Notes: generated by a model not told the origin, from the sequence alone. Positions 48,900-58,586 are shown, counted from the stretch's first letter. The stretch: 64,000 nt of DNA from Salinivibrio sp. ES.052 (GCF_900141775.1 NZ_FSRI01000001.1:1396251-1460250), one strand, 5' to 3'. Program-made: numbers and translations.

Positions 48900-50972
48900 A
48901 TGCTCAGCCCTGCCGTAAAATCAGACATTCGCGCGTGCTACCAAACGCTACAAGATCAACTTCCCCACTTTATTCCGCGTAAAGCTCAAAACTATTTAGT
49001 GGCCGAGCTGGCGAAAACTCTGGCAGGTGATTATGACCCTAAACGCCGCCTATTAGTGGCAGAGGCAGGCACTGGGGTCGGCAAGTCAATGGCCTACCTC
49101 ATGGGCGCGATCCCATTTGCACTCAACAACAATAAAAAAGTGGTCATTTCCACCGCGACGGTGGCGTTGCAAGAGCAGCTTGCCAATAAAGACATTCCGT
49201 TTTTTCATCGCATCTGCCCCAAACCGTTTGATTTTATCTTGGCCAAGGGACGCCAACGCTATTGCTGTGCGCATAAACTAAGCGCGGTGGCGGACACGGA
49301 AAGTATTCAAGGGGCGCTATTCACCCAAAAACCCAAGCGTAGCGAGCAATTATTATTGAATGATCTCTACGCGGCACTCAGCCGTGGCAAATGGGATGGC
49401 GACCGCGACAGCTGGCCAAAGCCCATTGCCGATCACCTTTGGCAGGCAATCGCCTCTGATAAGCACACTTGTCATGCCGGTTTGCCCGCCCACCGCGGTT
49501 GCCCATTTGCCAAAGCGCGCGAAGCGATGGATAAAGCGGATGTGGTGGTCGTGAACCATAGTCTGCTGTTAGCCGATTTAGAGCTAGGGGGCGGTGTTAT
49601 CTTGCCCGAGCCAGAACAGTGCCTGTATATGATTGACGAGGCGCATCACTTGCCCACCGTCGCGCGCGATTTTTCTGCGGCCAGTGCCAGCTTACTCGGT
49701 GTCATTGGTTGGTTAGAAAAACTCAACCAAGCCGCCACTAAACTCGGGAACACTGCGGATATCAAACGTGCGCACCGCTTTGTTGACAGCTTACTCGAGG
49801 CGATACAAACCCTGATCCCAGGGTTACGCGAGGTTAAACAACTGCTCAGTCAACTACCGCTCAACGATGATGGTTGCTACCGTTTTGCCGGTGGCGAACT
49901 TCCCGATACACTTATCTCACCCAGTGAGCAGTTAAAAGCCGCGAGCAAAAAAGCGCATCAAGCATTAGGCAAGCTCCATGATTTGATCAATGAGCGTCTG
50001 AAAGAAAATGACATTTCGGCAAAACTGGCCGATCCAGCCCTCGCTGAAACCGCCTTTTTCCTGCAACGATTAGAAAACCTTGAGAAAGTGTGGAGCTTAA
50101 TGGCCCAACCCAATTCGGATAAAGGGGCTCCCTTGGCACGCTGGGTACAAGCGTGTCGAGAGCGTGAAGGGGATCTTTGGGTCCATGTGTCCCCCTTAGA
50201 AGTGGGTTGGCGCTTAGACCAAATGCTTTGGTCGCGTGCAGCGGGCGTCGGTCTGTTCTCCGCCACCTTGCGTGCCCTCAACCGGTTCAGCTATTTCTGC
50301 CGTCAAGTTGGCTTGAGCGAAACAGACGGCTCGCGTTATTTAGCCTTGCCCTCACCGTTTGATTACGCCAATAAAGCGCGCTTGGTGATCCCCACTATGC
50401 CTTGTGAGCCCCAAGCCAGTGCCTTTACTGGTGCGCTCAGCGATAAAATACTCGAACACCTGGAAGGCGAACGTGCCTCTTTGGTGCTCTTCGCTTCTTA
50501 TTGGCAAATGAAGCAAGTGACACAAGCGATAGAAAGCACTTGCAAGCAACGGGGCTGGCAACTCCTCTGCCAAGGGAACCAATCACGCACCGCGCTGCTA
50601 GACGCCCATCAGAAAGCCGTGAGTAAAGATAAAACCAGTATTATTTTTGGTACCGGTAGTTTTTCGGAAGGGTTAGACTTACCCGGTAACTTATTGACGA
50701 ACCTTATTATTACCAAAATCCCCTTCGCTGTGCCGACGTCCCCGGTGGAAGAAGCGCACGCCGAATATATTGAGCGCTGTGGTGGCAACCCGTTTTTACA
50801 AATTGCCGTGCCAGAGGCAAGTAAAAAGCTCGTACAATCAGTGGGTCGTCTACTGCGCAAAGAGGAGGATTCTGGTAAAGTAGTGCTCCTTGACCGGCGC
50901 ATTATCACCCGTAGATATGGCCAATCCTTACTCGACTCGCTGCCGCCCTTTAAGCGCGTGATCGAACCTTAA
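48900..50972 (+). CDS. dinG: ATP-dependent DNA helicase DinG
   Basis: XPD-like 5'-3' helicase that resolves R-loops and D-loops. The 690-residue protein has Walker A (AEAGTGVGKSMAYL), the Fe-S cysteines (RYCCAHKLS; CHAGLPAHRGCPFA), the DEAH box (YMIDEAHHLP) and motif VI (QSVGRLLRKEEDSG). The start is ATG 48900 (MLSPAVKSDIRACYQ); the frame is open 16 codons further from a TTG, without support. The TSUP carrier gene follows after 14 bases. Confidence 0.94.
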   Translation: MLSPAVKSDIRACYQTLQDQLPHFIPRKAQNYLVAELAKTLAGDYDPKRRLLVAEAGTGVGKSMAYLMGAIPFALNNNKKVVISTATVALQEQLANKDIPFFHRICPKPFDFILAKGRQRYCCAHKLSAVADTESIQGALFTQKPKRSEQLLLNDLYAALSRGKWDGDRDSWPKPIADHLWQAIASDKHTCHAGLPAHRGCPFAKAREAMDKADVVVVNHSLLLADLELGGGVILPEPEQCLYMIDEAHHLPTVARDFSAASASLLGVIGWLEKLNQAATKLGNTADIKRAHRFVDSLLEAIQTLIPGLREVKQLLSQLPLNDDGCYRFAGGELPDTLISPSEQLKAASKKAHQALGKLHDLINERLKENDISAKLADPALAETAFFLQRLENLEKVWSLMAQPNSDKGAPLARWVQACREREGDLWVHVSPLEVGWRLDQMLWSRAAGVGLFSATLRALNRFSYFCRQVGLSETDGSRYLALPSPFDYANKARLVIPTMPCEPQASAFTGALSDKILEHLEGERASLVLFASYWQMKQVTQAIESTCKQRGWQLLCQGNQSRTALLDAHQKAVSKDKTSIIFGTGSFSEGLDLPGNLLTNLIITKIPFAVPTSPVEEAHAEYIERCGGNPFLQIAVPEASKKLVQSVGRLLRKEEDSGKVVLLDRRIITRRYGQSLLDSLPPFKRVIEP

Positions 50973-50986
50973 ACTAACGAGTTAAC

Positions 50987-51760
50987 ATGCTGGAACTGAT
51001 TGACCTCTCTACCTTAGTTATACTGGGGCTCACTGCTTTTGTCGCTGGGTTTATCGATGCGGTAGCCGGCGGCGGTGGCATGCTGACTGTCCCTGCTCTC
51101 TTATCGCTTGGGCTCCCGCCGCATGTCGCGCTGGGTACCAATAAGCTGGCCGCAACCTTTGCCTCAAGCACCGCGGCTTTCACCTATTATAAGAAACGCC
51201 TGTTCTCGCCCTTGTTTTGGCAACATGCATTTTGGGGCACCTTGATTGGCGCAACGGCCGGCACTTTGCTGGTTGACGTGTTAAGTACTGAGTGGTTAGA
51301 AAAAGCCATTCCGATCGTGGTATTAGTCGCTGCCGTTTACACCATCTGGCACCCACATCCAAAGGGAGATAACAATCAGCTGCCTGCTTGCTGCCCGAAA
51401 TTACCAATAAAACAATGGAGTCAGGGTTTATCACTTGGCTTCTACGACGGGGTGGCAGGTCCGGGAACCGGTGCATTTTGGACGGTTTCCACCATGTCGC
51501 TCTATCGGATGAATATTTTACTGTCCTCAGGGCTGGCAAAGGCGATGAACTTCACCAGTAATATTACGTCGTTAGTCGCTTTTGCACTCTTGGGCCACGT
51601 GAACTGGGCACTCGGTCTCACCATGGGCGCGTGCTTAATGCTCGGGGCATTTATTGGTGCGCATTCGGCAATTCGTTTTGGCAGCCAGTTTATTCGCCCT
51701 GTTTTTATCACCGCTGTCGTGATTTTAGCGGGTAAACTTGCGGTCGATGCTTGGTTCTAA
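50987..51760 (+). CDS. TSUP (TauE/SafE) family transporter, YfcA-like
   Basis: 257-residue membrane protein of the sulfite/anion exporter superfamily with about eight helices. The N-terminal signature GFIDAVAGGGGMLTVPALLS with VALGTNKLAATFASS, and the second half repeat LGFYDGVAGPGTGAFW with AKAMNFTSNITSLVAF, identify it. Substrate unknown. It follows dinG by 14 bases, so probably co-transcribed; priC follows after 44 bases. Confidence 0.88.
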   Translation: MLELIDLSTLVILGLTAFVAGFIDAVAGGGGMLTVPALLSLGLPPHVALGTNKLAATFASSTAAFTYYKKRLFSPLFWQHAFWGTLIGATAGTLLVDVLSTEWLEKAIPIVVLVAAVYTIWHPHPKGDNNQLPACCPKLPIKQWSQGLSLGFYDGVAGPGTGAFWTVSTMSLYRMNILLSSGLAKAMNFTSNITSLVAFALLGHVNWALGLTMGACLMLGAFIGAHSAIRFGSQFIRPVFITAVVILAGKLAVDAWF

Positions 51761-51804
51761 TGCCAAGCCTTTTTAGCACCTGGCTTCACTGAGAGAGACA
51801 TACG

Positions 51805-52356
51805 ATGAAAGCGCAAATGGATGCTATGTCCCAACACCTTGAGCAACTGGCAATTCAAGCCGCAGACGTCGACCGGCGTCGTGGGGAAGCCAATGCGCCT
51901 TTATTTGCCACGACCCTTTTTCACTGTAAAGGCAAGCTCCTCACCCCCTGTGTAAACGAAGCCCAAGGATTGTTAGCGGTCATGCAGCGCGATCATCAAC
52001 AAGGCACGCTAACCGATGCGCGCGCGACCCATATTTGCGAGACCCTCTTATCGCAAATCACGGCCCTGCAGCGTGAACTGGCAACACAACCGTTGCGTAA
52101 GCAAGAGCAGGCTAAACGCGGGCCACGACGCCAGTCTATCGCCGAGCTCTATCAAGATTTGGCTAAACACCAAGACTGGGAGCGACGCCTGTCAGATAAA
52201 CTTCGTGATGCAAATGCAAGCCTCGATATTGCGACCACCCCGGCGGTGCGACAACAGTATCAAAAGCAAGTCCTCGCCTTGGAACAGCGTCTTATGCGCT
52301 GCACAAAAGCGCGTGAACGTATTGAAACCACGATCAGTTATCGAGAAAAAAGGTAG
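51805..52356 (+). CDS. priC: Primosomal replication protein PriC
   Basis: Helps reload the replicative helicase at stalled forks. The 183-residue, Arg/Gln/Leu-rich protein is largely helical; FATTLFHCKGKLLTPCVNEA near residue 34 and the C-terminal EQRLMRCTKARERIE are like PriC of vibrios. It is followed by a deacetylase-like gene and ybaM; in E. coli priC adjoins ybaM directly. Confidence 0.86.
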   Translation: MKAQMDAMSQHLEQLAIQAADVDRRRGEANAPLFATTLFHCKGKLLTPCVNEAQGLLAVMQRDHQQGTLTDARATHICETLLSQITALQRELATQPLRKQEQAKRGPRRQSIAELYQDLAKHQDWERRLSDKLRDANASLDIATTPAVRQQYQKQVLALEQRLMRCTKARERIETTISYREKR

Positions 52357-52392
52357 GGCTTCGACCCTAAGATAAAACAAAAGGAGAGACAC

Positions 52393-53319
52393 GTGCTGCC
52401 ATTGATTTATCATCCCGTGTACTCGGACTTCCCTCTTCCCGAAGGGCACCGCTATCCATTACAAAAGTACCGGCTCTTATTTGAACGCCTACAAACTTTG
52501 GCGCTCCCCGTCCGCTTTCATCAGCCGGCACCAGCAACACGAGAGGTCATTGATGCGATCCATGACCCGAATTATGTCAGTCAGTTGTTGGAAGGCCATT
52601 TGCCCTTAGTGAAAATGCGTCGGATAGGCTTCCCTTGGAGCCGAGCCCTGATAACACGTAGCTTAACGTCGCTCGGTGGCACCACATTAATGGTGGATCA
52701 CGCGCTGCGTTCAGGCTTTGCCATCCACCTTACCGGTGGCTATCACCACGCTCATTATGACTTTGGCAGTGGGTTTTGCCTGTTTAATGATTTAATGATT
52801 GCGGCTCGCCATGCACTCACTCAGCCAGGTGTAGACAAAGTGATGATTATTGACTGTGATGTTCATCATGGTGATGGTACCGCTGCATTAGCCGCCAATC
52901 ATCCGGATATTATGACGTTCTCTGTCCATTGCGAGAAAAACTTTCCATCACGAAAGCCTCCCTCAGATTTGGATTTACCGCTACCTAAAGGCACACAGGA
53001 CCAAGATTATCTAGACGCTTTTTTACCTTTATTAGATCTCGCGCTCGCACAGCATCGTCCTGATATGGTGATCTATGACGCTGGTGTCGACGTGCACCAA
53101 GATGATGCGCTTGGCTATTTGTCATTATCGGCCAACGGCATCTATCAGCGTGACGTCGGTGTGCTCTCTCGTTGCGCATACAACGATATTCCGGTCGCTG
53201 CGGTGATTGGTGGTGGGTATCACGATGATCAGCATCATTTAGTGCCTTTGCACGAGCAATTAATCCAAGCAGCGATCAACGCCTTTCCTGCAACTATTTC
53301 TCCCTTGGAGGTGTCATGA
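52393..53319 (+). CDS. Histone-deacetylase superfamily metalloenzyme
   Basis: 308-residue arginase/deacetylase-fold protein. It shows the N-terminal [16 protein letters not shown], the zinc-site and charge-relay segment [16 protein letters not shown] and the active-site [16 protein letters not shown]. Bacterial members are acetyl-amine/acetoin-type deacetylases; the substrate is not predictable. The start is GTG 52393 with AAGGAG 7 bases upstream. Its TGA overlaps the ATG of ybaM (ATGA), so the two are translationally coupled. Confidence 0.9.
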   Translation: MLPLIYHPVYSDFPLPEGHRYPLQKYRLLFERLQTLALPVRFHQPAPATREVIDAIHDPNYVSQLLEGHLPLVKMRRIGFPWSRALITRSLTSLGGTTLMVDHALRSGFAIHLTGGYHHAHYDFGSGFCLFNDLMIAARHALTQPGVDKVMIIDCDVHHGDGTAALAANHPDIMTFSVHCEKNFPSRKPPSDLDLPLPKGTQDQDYLDAFLPLLDLALAQHRPDMVIYDAGVDVHQDDALGYLSLSANGIYQRDVGVLSRCAYNDIPVAAVIGGGYHDDQHHLVPLHEQLIQAAINAFPATISPLEVS

Positions 53320-53486
53320 CACAACCCCACTCTGCCCACTCTACTGGATTAGAAAATGCATCAGATGACGTCAAATTAGCGGTTGACCTTATCTATCTAC
53401 TCGAAAGTCACAATATTGATCCGGACACGGCCTTGTCGGCTCTCGAGATCGTCAAACGGGATTTACTCACTAAAAAAAATGACTAA
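53316..53486 (+). CDS. ybaM: YbaM family protein (DUF2496)
   Basis: A 56-codon gene. The core [20 protein letters not shown] is very close to E. coli YbaM as I recall it, followed by [18 protein letters not shown] lies 5 bases before the ATG, and the ATG overlaps the deacetylase stop as ATGA. Function unknown; the neighbourhood with priC is conserved. Confidence 0.88.
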   Translation: MTQPHSAHSTGLENASDDVKLAVDLIYLLESHNIDPDTALSALEIVKRDLLTKKND

Positions 53487-54079
53487 CATCCGGCTAACTG
53501 ACCAAACACGCCTAGTTTTTAAGCCGAGATACCTTTGTATAGCGTGATGCGAACGACTTTATGATGAGGCTTTGATCACATTTTATTCAGGATAAAAAGA
53601 TCTAATCATTCGTCATCAATCGCGTGATATTATTCGAAGAATCGAAATATGACCGCTTTAACATCAAGTAATTAGGGTGAAAAGCATTACATTTCATTTA
53701 CAGTTATTACTGCTATTATTAACGCCCAGCACCGTTCAAAAAACCACCAAATCAATAATCATCTAGTGTTTTGTCTCACAAATATCGGTATTATCCGGCG
53801 TGCTCCACGTAGTGTATCGATGTGCTAAGACATCGGTATTACCCCTAGTGGCGCACTCTGGCAACAGCCGAGCATGGATTCAAAATGCTGTTGCAGACTC
53901 AGCGTTCACTCGTTATATCACGCCACGATACATGGCTAAATCGAGTGTCTCGTTGCTCACCTGCACGGACAGCAGTGATCTCACATGGACAGTGGTTGTC
54001 GACCCTCGCTTCTTCACGATGAACGATAGGTTCGCGTTTTACGGAGCAAGGCGTCTCCCAACAGACAAAACAGAGTTTA
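53487..54079. other. 593-base gap with a possible long structured leader of the AgcS gene
   Basis: No credible gene. The first 220 bases are AT-rich and carry an extended -10 motif TGC-TATTAT (53711-53719). From there to the AgcS start about 350 bases are less AT-rich and hold several inverted repeats, including CGATGT/ACATCG (53815-53832) and a long hairpin at 53857-53897. A 98-codon frame at 53800 looks unlike a protein. I tried and failed to match a glycine riboswitch. Confidence 0.5.
53857..53897 (+). repeat. Long hairpin in the AgcS upstream region
   Basis: TCTG-g-CAACAGC pairs with GCTGTTG-CAGA: an 11-bp stem with one bulged G and an 18-base loop. It is about 185 bases upstream of the AgcS start, inside the predicted leader. 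Confidence 0.6.
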
Positions 54080-55513
54080 ATGATGGAACTACTTAAAAAT
54101 CTATTTGTGTCCATAGTCGATACAGGTAACAGCCTCCTTTGGGGTAGCGTATTGATTTACCTTTTGATTGGCTTGGGTCTGTACTTCACCGTACGGTCTG
54201 GCTTCATTCAATTCCGTAACTTTGGCCACATGTTCAAACTAATGGCGGACAGTCGAAATGGTGCATCCGGCGGCATCTCGTCTTTCCAAGCTTTTAGCAC
54301 AAGCCTCGCAGCCCGTGTGGGTACCGGCAATATGGCAGGGGTGGCCGTAGCCCTTTATTTAGGCGGTCCGGGAGCGATTTTTTGGATGTGGCTAACGGCA
54401 TTGGTCGGTATGGCAACCAGCTTTGTCGAGTCAACCCTAGCACAAGCATATAAAGTTAATCATAACGATAAAACTTATCGCGGTGGCCCGGCTTACTACA
54501 TTGAAAAAGGGTTGGGTCAACGCTGGCTGGGTATCCTCTTTGCGCTCTGCCTTATCATTGCCTTCGGCCTAGCCTTTAATGGTGTGCAGTCCAATTCTAT
54601 TGCCGCTGCAATGAATACCGCGTTTGGTTTTAATGATTTAGCGGTTGGCATTGGTCTGGCTCTAGTGACCGCACCGGTCATTTTTGGTGGTATGCGCTCG
54701 GTTGCCCGGGTGGCTGAACTCATTGTGCCCTTTATGGCTCTAGCTTACTTGTTGGTTGCGCTCGTCGTCGTTGGGATGAACATTGAGCAACTCCCTGCCG
54801 TGCTCTCCAGCATTGTTAAAAGCGCCTTTGGCCTTGAACAAGCCGCAGGTGGTGCGATGGGCTACGCGATTGCACAAGCCATGATGCATGGTATCAAACG
54901 AGGGTTGTTCTCAAACGAAGCAGGTATGGGGTCCGCGCCGAATGCGGCAGCAACCGCGACGACCAAGCCCAACCACCCTGCAGCACAAGGCTACGTCCAG
55001 ATGTTGGGGGTCTTTATTGATACCATCGTAATCTGTACCGCAACCGCATCGATTATCTTAATGTCAGGCATGCTCGAGCCAGAAAGCGGCCTAACCGGGA
55101 TTGCGCTTACCCAAGAAGCCTTGGTCAGCCAAGTGGGTGATTGGGGTGCCGCCTTTATCGCAATCGCCATTCTACTTTTCGCGTTCACCTCGATTATTGC
55201 CAACTATTCCTATGGCGAATCGAACATCGAGTATATCTTTAAGTGCCGTAAAGCCATCTTATTATACCGTATTGCTGTACTTGCCATGGTATTGATGGGT
55301 GCAGTGATGGATCTGCCGTTGATTTGGAGCTTTGCTGACTTATCGATGGGGATGATGGCGGTGATCAACTTGGTCGCTATTGCGTTACTATCAGGCGTCG
55401 CCTTCGCGCTGATGAAAGACTATGAAGACCAGCGTCGCGCAGGCAAGAAACCAACGTTTGATCGCACTAAGTTTCCGAAACTGGATAAACAGATCGATAA
55501 AGACGCTTGGTAA
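54080..55513 (+). CDS. Alanine/glycine:cation symporter (AgcS family)
   Basis: Sodium-coupled uptake of alanine or glycine. The 477-residue, roughly 10-12 helix protein shows the family motifs FQAFSTSLAARVGTGNMAGVA (around residue 72), GGPGAIFWMWLTALVGMATSF, YRGGPAYYIEKGLG and GLFSNEAGMGSAPNAAATA. ATG 54080 has GAG 5 bases upstream. Preceded by a long possibly structured leader and followed by a bidirectional terminator. Confidence 0.94.
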   Translation: MMELLKNLFVSIVDTGNSLLWGSVLIYLLIGLGLYFTVRSGFIQFRNFGHMFKLMADSRNGASGGISSFQAFSTSLAARVGTGNMAGVAVALYLGGPGAIFWMWLTALVGMATSFVESTLAQAYKVNHNDKTYRGGPAYYIEKGLGQRWLGILFALCLIIAFGLAFNGVQSNSIAAAMNTAFGFNDLAVGIGLALVTAPVIFGGMRSVARVAELIVPFMALAYLLVALVVVGMNIEQLPAVLSSIVKSAFGLEQAAGGAMGYAIAQAMMHGIKRGLFSNEAGMGSAPNAAATATTKPNHPAAQGYVQMLGVFIDTIVICTATASIILMSGMLEPESGLTGIALTQEALVSQVGDWGAAFIAIAILLFAFTSIIANYSYGESNIEYIFKCRKAILLYRIAVLAMVLMGAVMDLPLIWSFADLSMGMMAVINLVAIALLSGVAFALMKDYEDQRRAGKKPTFDRTKFPKLDKQIDKDAW

Positions 55514-55541
55514 AACCACGTTGCGTAGAACAAAACGTTTG

Positions 55542-55576
55542 AATAAAAAAACCACCGCATGCGGTGGTTTTTTTAT
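55542..55576. terminator. Bidirectional terminator after the AgcS gene
   Basis: ACCACCGCATGCGGTGGT is a perfect palindrome flanked by AATAAAAAA and TTTTTTATT. It serves the rightward AgcS gene and the leftward small membrane protein gene. Confidence 0.9.
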
Positions 55577-55616
55577 TCGGTCATTTCCGCTTAGCGCGTT
55601 GATTGGTGCTACGGCT

Positions 55617-55820
55617 TTATCGGCTGAGCCAATATCCGATCAAGACAGTAAAAACCAAACAAGCGCCGGCATAAAAACCCAACTCGATTTTACGTGCCGT
55701 CATATCTTCTGCTTCTTCTGGCTTGAGGGTGAGCCCCCAATAGGCAAAACCAATCGACGATGACAACAACAGTACCCCAAGACCAAACACTAGGCCTTCA
55801 ATTGCATGGATAAATGTCAT
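55617..55820 (-). CDS. Small two-helix membrane protein
   Basis: 67 residues with two predicted transmembrane helices (about 8-28, GLVFGLGVLLLSSSIGFAYWG, and 48-65, FYAGACLVFTVLIGYWLS) joined by an acidic loop (KPEEAEDMTARK). ATG 55820 is preceded by AGAGGAACAT, a good ribosome site. It ends close to the AgcS terminator. Not recognised; function unknown. Confidence 0.65.
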   Translation of the reverse strand: MTFIHAIEGLVFGLGVLLLSSSIGFAYWGLTLKPEEAEDMTARKIELGFYAGACLVFTVLIGYWLSR

Positions 55821-55967
55821 TTATGTTCCTCTTACTTTCCGTCACTGGCTTTGTGGCACATAAAATTATACGCCTCATTGGCCACTACGGAAACCGTGCA
55901 GGAAGGGTTCAGTACTGGTTTCTTTTTTCGGGTGCGCACGTACTCGGCAGCACGAAAGGAGATAATC

Positions 55968-56699
55968 TTAACGCCATAACTCACTAATGGGTGTATCGGG
56001 TGAAAAGTCGTACGCGATCTGTGCTTGTAGCAACTCGGCGGTTGCTATGGCATCGGTGAGCGCATGGTGGCTTTGGTAAAAAGGCAAATGATAACGATAT
56101 CGACTATCTGCGAGTCGAATCGATTCTGGAGGACGACGAACGACCCAATCCATAAAGCTTCGCTTGCCGGTTCGGTGTTTTCGCGCTTCTAGCTCCATGG
56201 TATCCACCATTGGAAAAATAATCCCCTCTCCTAAGCGCTGTTTTATTGCACGATCTAAAAACTCTCGTTCAATACGTCGATAATGCACTACCACCACTGA
56301 ACCTGCCAACGCACTGAGTAATGGCTCAATCACATGAGAAAAGTCAGGCGCATTAACAATATCAGAGTGGGTGATCCCATGGATCACGATCGACGATTCC
56401 GCGAGCGGTCGATTGGGATTTACAATCCAGTGATGCGCATTTTGGCAACGAATACGGTTTAGCGTAAAAGGAACTAAGCCGATACTCACAATCGCATCTT
56501 GCTGACTATCAAGCCCTGTGGTTTCAAAATCCAATGCCACAAAGGACACTTGCGAGACAGGTGTATCGGGCGATATCCAGCCCTGTTGATAAAACGCTTG
56601 TAACGTCTCATGTTGCACGGTCTCCCGCTTGGTTTCCAACATGGCACGCCAGTCAACGTAGTCGGCATCCTCTTTTTTCCTCAAATCGAAATGAAGCAT
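55968..56699 (-). CDS. DEDDh-type 3'-5' exonuclease (DnaQ-like)
   Basis: 243-residue nuclease with motif I ALDFETTGLD (Asp-57, Glu-59) and motif III HHALTDAIATAELL (His-212, Asp-216). At the motif II position, where DnaQ has HNAxFD, the sequence is HYRRIEREFL with Glu-144 in place of Asp. About 45 residues precede the exonuclease fold. It starts 9 bases after the stop of the cNMP/CBS protein and is presumably co-transcribed with it, a pairing common in vibrios and pseudomonads. Confidence 0.88.
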   Translation of the reverse strand: MLHFDLRKKEDADYVDWRAMLETKRETVQHETLQAFYQQGWISPDTPVSQVSFVALDFETTGLDSQQDAIVSIGLVPFTLNRIRCQNAHHWIVNPNRPLAESSIVIHGITHSDIVNAPDFSHVIEPLLSALAGSVVVVHYRRIEREFLDRAIKQRLGEGIIFPMVDTMELEARKHRTGKRSFMDWVVRRPPESIRLADSRYRYHLPFYQSHHALTDAIATAELLQAQIAYDFSPDTPISELWR

Positions 56700-56708
56700 A
56701 CCCTCCCC

Positions 56709-58586
56709 TTAAGACCGATTAGGCTGATAGCGGAATTTCAAGAACTTCTGCGCGTTACTTAATATCTGAAAAGCATCCTTGAGATTCCGACGCTCGAAAT
56801 CAGACAAGTTTTCAGGCTCAATGTTATTGTCAGGTTCACGGCCCGCTTCAATATCCAATGCTTGATGACGGATCCTGACCATAGAAATAAACTCCATCGC
56901 ATCACGCAAGTCAGGGCCTCGACCTTTAGGTAAGATCCCTGCTTCGATAATATCGTCCAAACGTTCGAAAGAGTTTTGTGAACGCGAATCCGTCGCCAAA
57001 GCGTGCACACGTATCAAGTCGGCTAAGGGTGCGGTACCACGACGTTTTAAGTTAATCGAATTATTATGGCGACCGTCTTGCTCCATCACAAAATCTTTAA
57101 AGAAACCGAGTGGTGGTGTCCGGTTCAAAGCATTACGTGCCATCGACGCCAAAAAACGATTATTTCGACGCGCGCGACGACCCACGAAAGCTTTAAGCTG
57201 CTCGGCCCAGTTAGTGCGGCCATGCACACCATCTAAGTCGAAGAAAATATTACTGTCGAGTAATGAGCGCGGGCTAGGATGATCAATCCAATCGGCAAAG
57301 CACTGCTCCCACTCTTTTAACGTTTTACGCCACTCGGGGTTGGTTGCCATAATATTGCCGGTGCAATAGGTATAGCCACACGCATTTAAACCGTCTGAGA
57401 CCCGCTTGGAAAGCGCTTCAAAATAAGTATTGTGTTGGCGGTGATCATAGTTGTCATCCAAAATGATCGCGTTATCTTGGTCGGTGACAATCAGCTGTTC
57501 ATCTCGTGCCATTGAGCCCATGGCGAGAAAGCAATAAGGTACCGGCGGCTCGCCTAGTTCCTCTTCGGCAAGTTCCAACAATCGTTGCTTAAAGCTACGT
57601 CCAATCACCGATAAAGCCGAACCAATCATATGTGAATTAGCATCTTCATTAACCATACGCACAAAGCAATCTTTTACCTGCTGTGACAAGATCACCAAGT
57701 CGTCAACTGATTGCTGACGGAAGATACTCGCGACTAAGAACAAACTGTTTTGTGACTCATAACGGGCAATATCGGATAAGGCAACGACGCCAATCGGTTT
57801 GCCATGCTGAATCACCGGTACGTGGTGCAGATTAGAACGTAGAATGGTTAACATTGCCTCGAAAATATAAGCATTGTGATCCAAGGTTATTAATTGAGGC
57901 GACATGATCTCCTGAACCTGTGTTTCATAAGGCAGCCCTTCTGCCAGCACACGATTACGTAAATCTCGATCGGTAATAATCCCCAAAACAGGCTTAAAGC
58001 CGGTATCTGGGTCAGGCTCATCTCCCATCACCAAAATGGAAGACACCGTTTCTTGTGACATAATCTGGGCGGCATATTGCACCGAGTCTGTACTCGCAAT
58101 CATCACTGGATCACGAATAATCAGCTTTTTAACCTTAGAAGTGGTTAAGTCGTTGGCTTCATTATGGCTAGATACCGCTTGCCGTAATCGTGTTCGGTCT
58201 TCAACTTCAACAAAATCAGCAAAGTACTCAAAGTCATCAAACAAGCGATTAAACGTGGCTTCTGGAATAAAATAAATCAAGGTGTCTTCAATTGCTTTGG
58301 CTGGCATCCGCACCCGGTTATTCATTAAAAGGCCCATTTGGCCAAAAATGTCACCTTCAGAAATGCGATTATACAAGGTGCCATTACGGCGGAAGAGCTC
58401 CACGGCCCCGCTACGCAAGATCGCTAAGTCGTGAATCTCATCGCCGTAAGCAAAGATATCGGTCCCCGCACGGAAGTAGCTAATTTCAATGCTGGTCGCG
58501 ACGTCAGCCACCACGTCTTCTGGCATTGAATTAAATGGGGCGTACTGTGCAAGGAATGTAGCAATTTCAATTTGTTCAGCTTCCAT
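56709..58586 (-). CDS. cNMP-binding / CBS-pair / DUF294 nucleotidyltransferase-like signalling protein
   Basis: 625 residues. Domain order: cyclic-nucleotide-binding domain (about 10-130; GDIFGQMGLLMNNRVRMPAKA); two CBS domains (about 150-275; LGIITDRDLRNRVLAEG, VPVIQHGKPIGVVALSDI); a DUF294 nucleotidyltransferase-like domain (MGSMARDEQLIVTDQDNAII near 365-385, retaining GS and DxD-type acidic residues); and the DUF294 C-terminal helical domain. It likely senses cAMP/adenylates and may modify a partner. I start it at ATG 58586, with AGG 8 bases upstream; a GTG three codons earlier is in frame. Confidence 0.9.
   Translation of the reverse strand: MEAEQIEIATFLAQYAPFNSMPEDVVADVATSIEISYFRAGTDIFAYGDEIHDLAILRSGAVELFRRNGTLYNRISEGDIFGQMGLLMNNRVRMPAKAIEDTLIYFIPEATFNRLFDDFEYFADFVEVEDRTRLRQAVSSHNEANDLTTSKVKKLIIRDPVMIASTDSVQYAAQIMSQETVSSILVMGDEPDPDTGFKPVLGIITDRDLRNRVLAEGLPYETQVQEIMSPQLITLDHNAYIFEAMLTILRSNLHHVPVIQHGKPIGVVALSDIARYESQNSLFLVASIFRQQSVDDLVILSQQVKDCFVRMVNEDANSHMIGSALSVIGRSFKQRLLELAEEELGEPPVPYCFLAMGSMARDEQLIVTDQDNAIILDDNYDHRQHNTYFEALSKRVSDGLNACGYTYCTGNIMATNPEWRKTLKEWEQCFADWIDHPSPRSLLDSNIFFDLDGVHGRTNWAEQLKAFVGRRARRNNRFLASMARNALNRTPPLGFFKDFVMEQDGRHNNSINLKRRGTAPLADLIRVHALATDSRSQNSFERLDDIIEAGILPKGRGPDLRDAMEFISMVRIRHQALDIEAGREPDNNIEPENLSDFERRNLKDAFQILSNAQKFLKFRYQPNRS

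Noticed and set aside
53720-54079. Glycine riboswitch ahead of the alanine/glycine symporter
   Set aside because: The conserved purine-rich core and tandem aptamer pattern could not be found on either strand.
53800-54096. 98-codon open frame upstream of the AgcS gene
   Set aside because: No ribosome site, composition unlike a protein (no domain or hydrophobic pattern), it overlaps the AgcS start and lies over the hairpins; more likely leader sequence.
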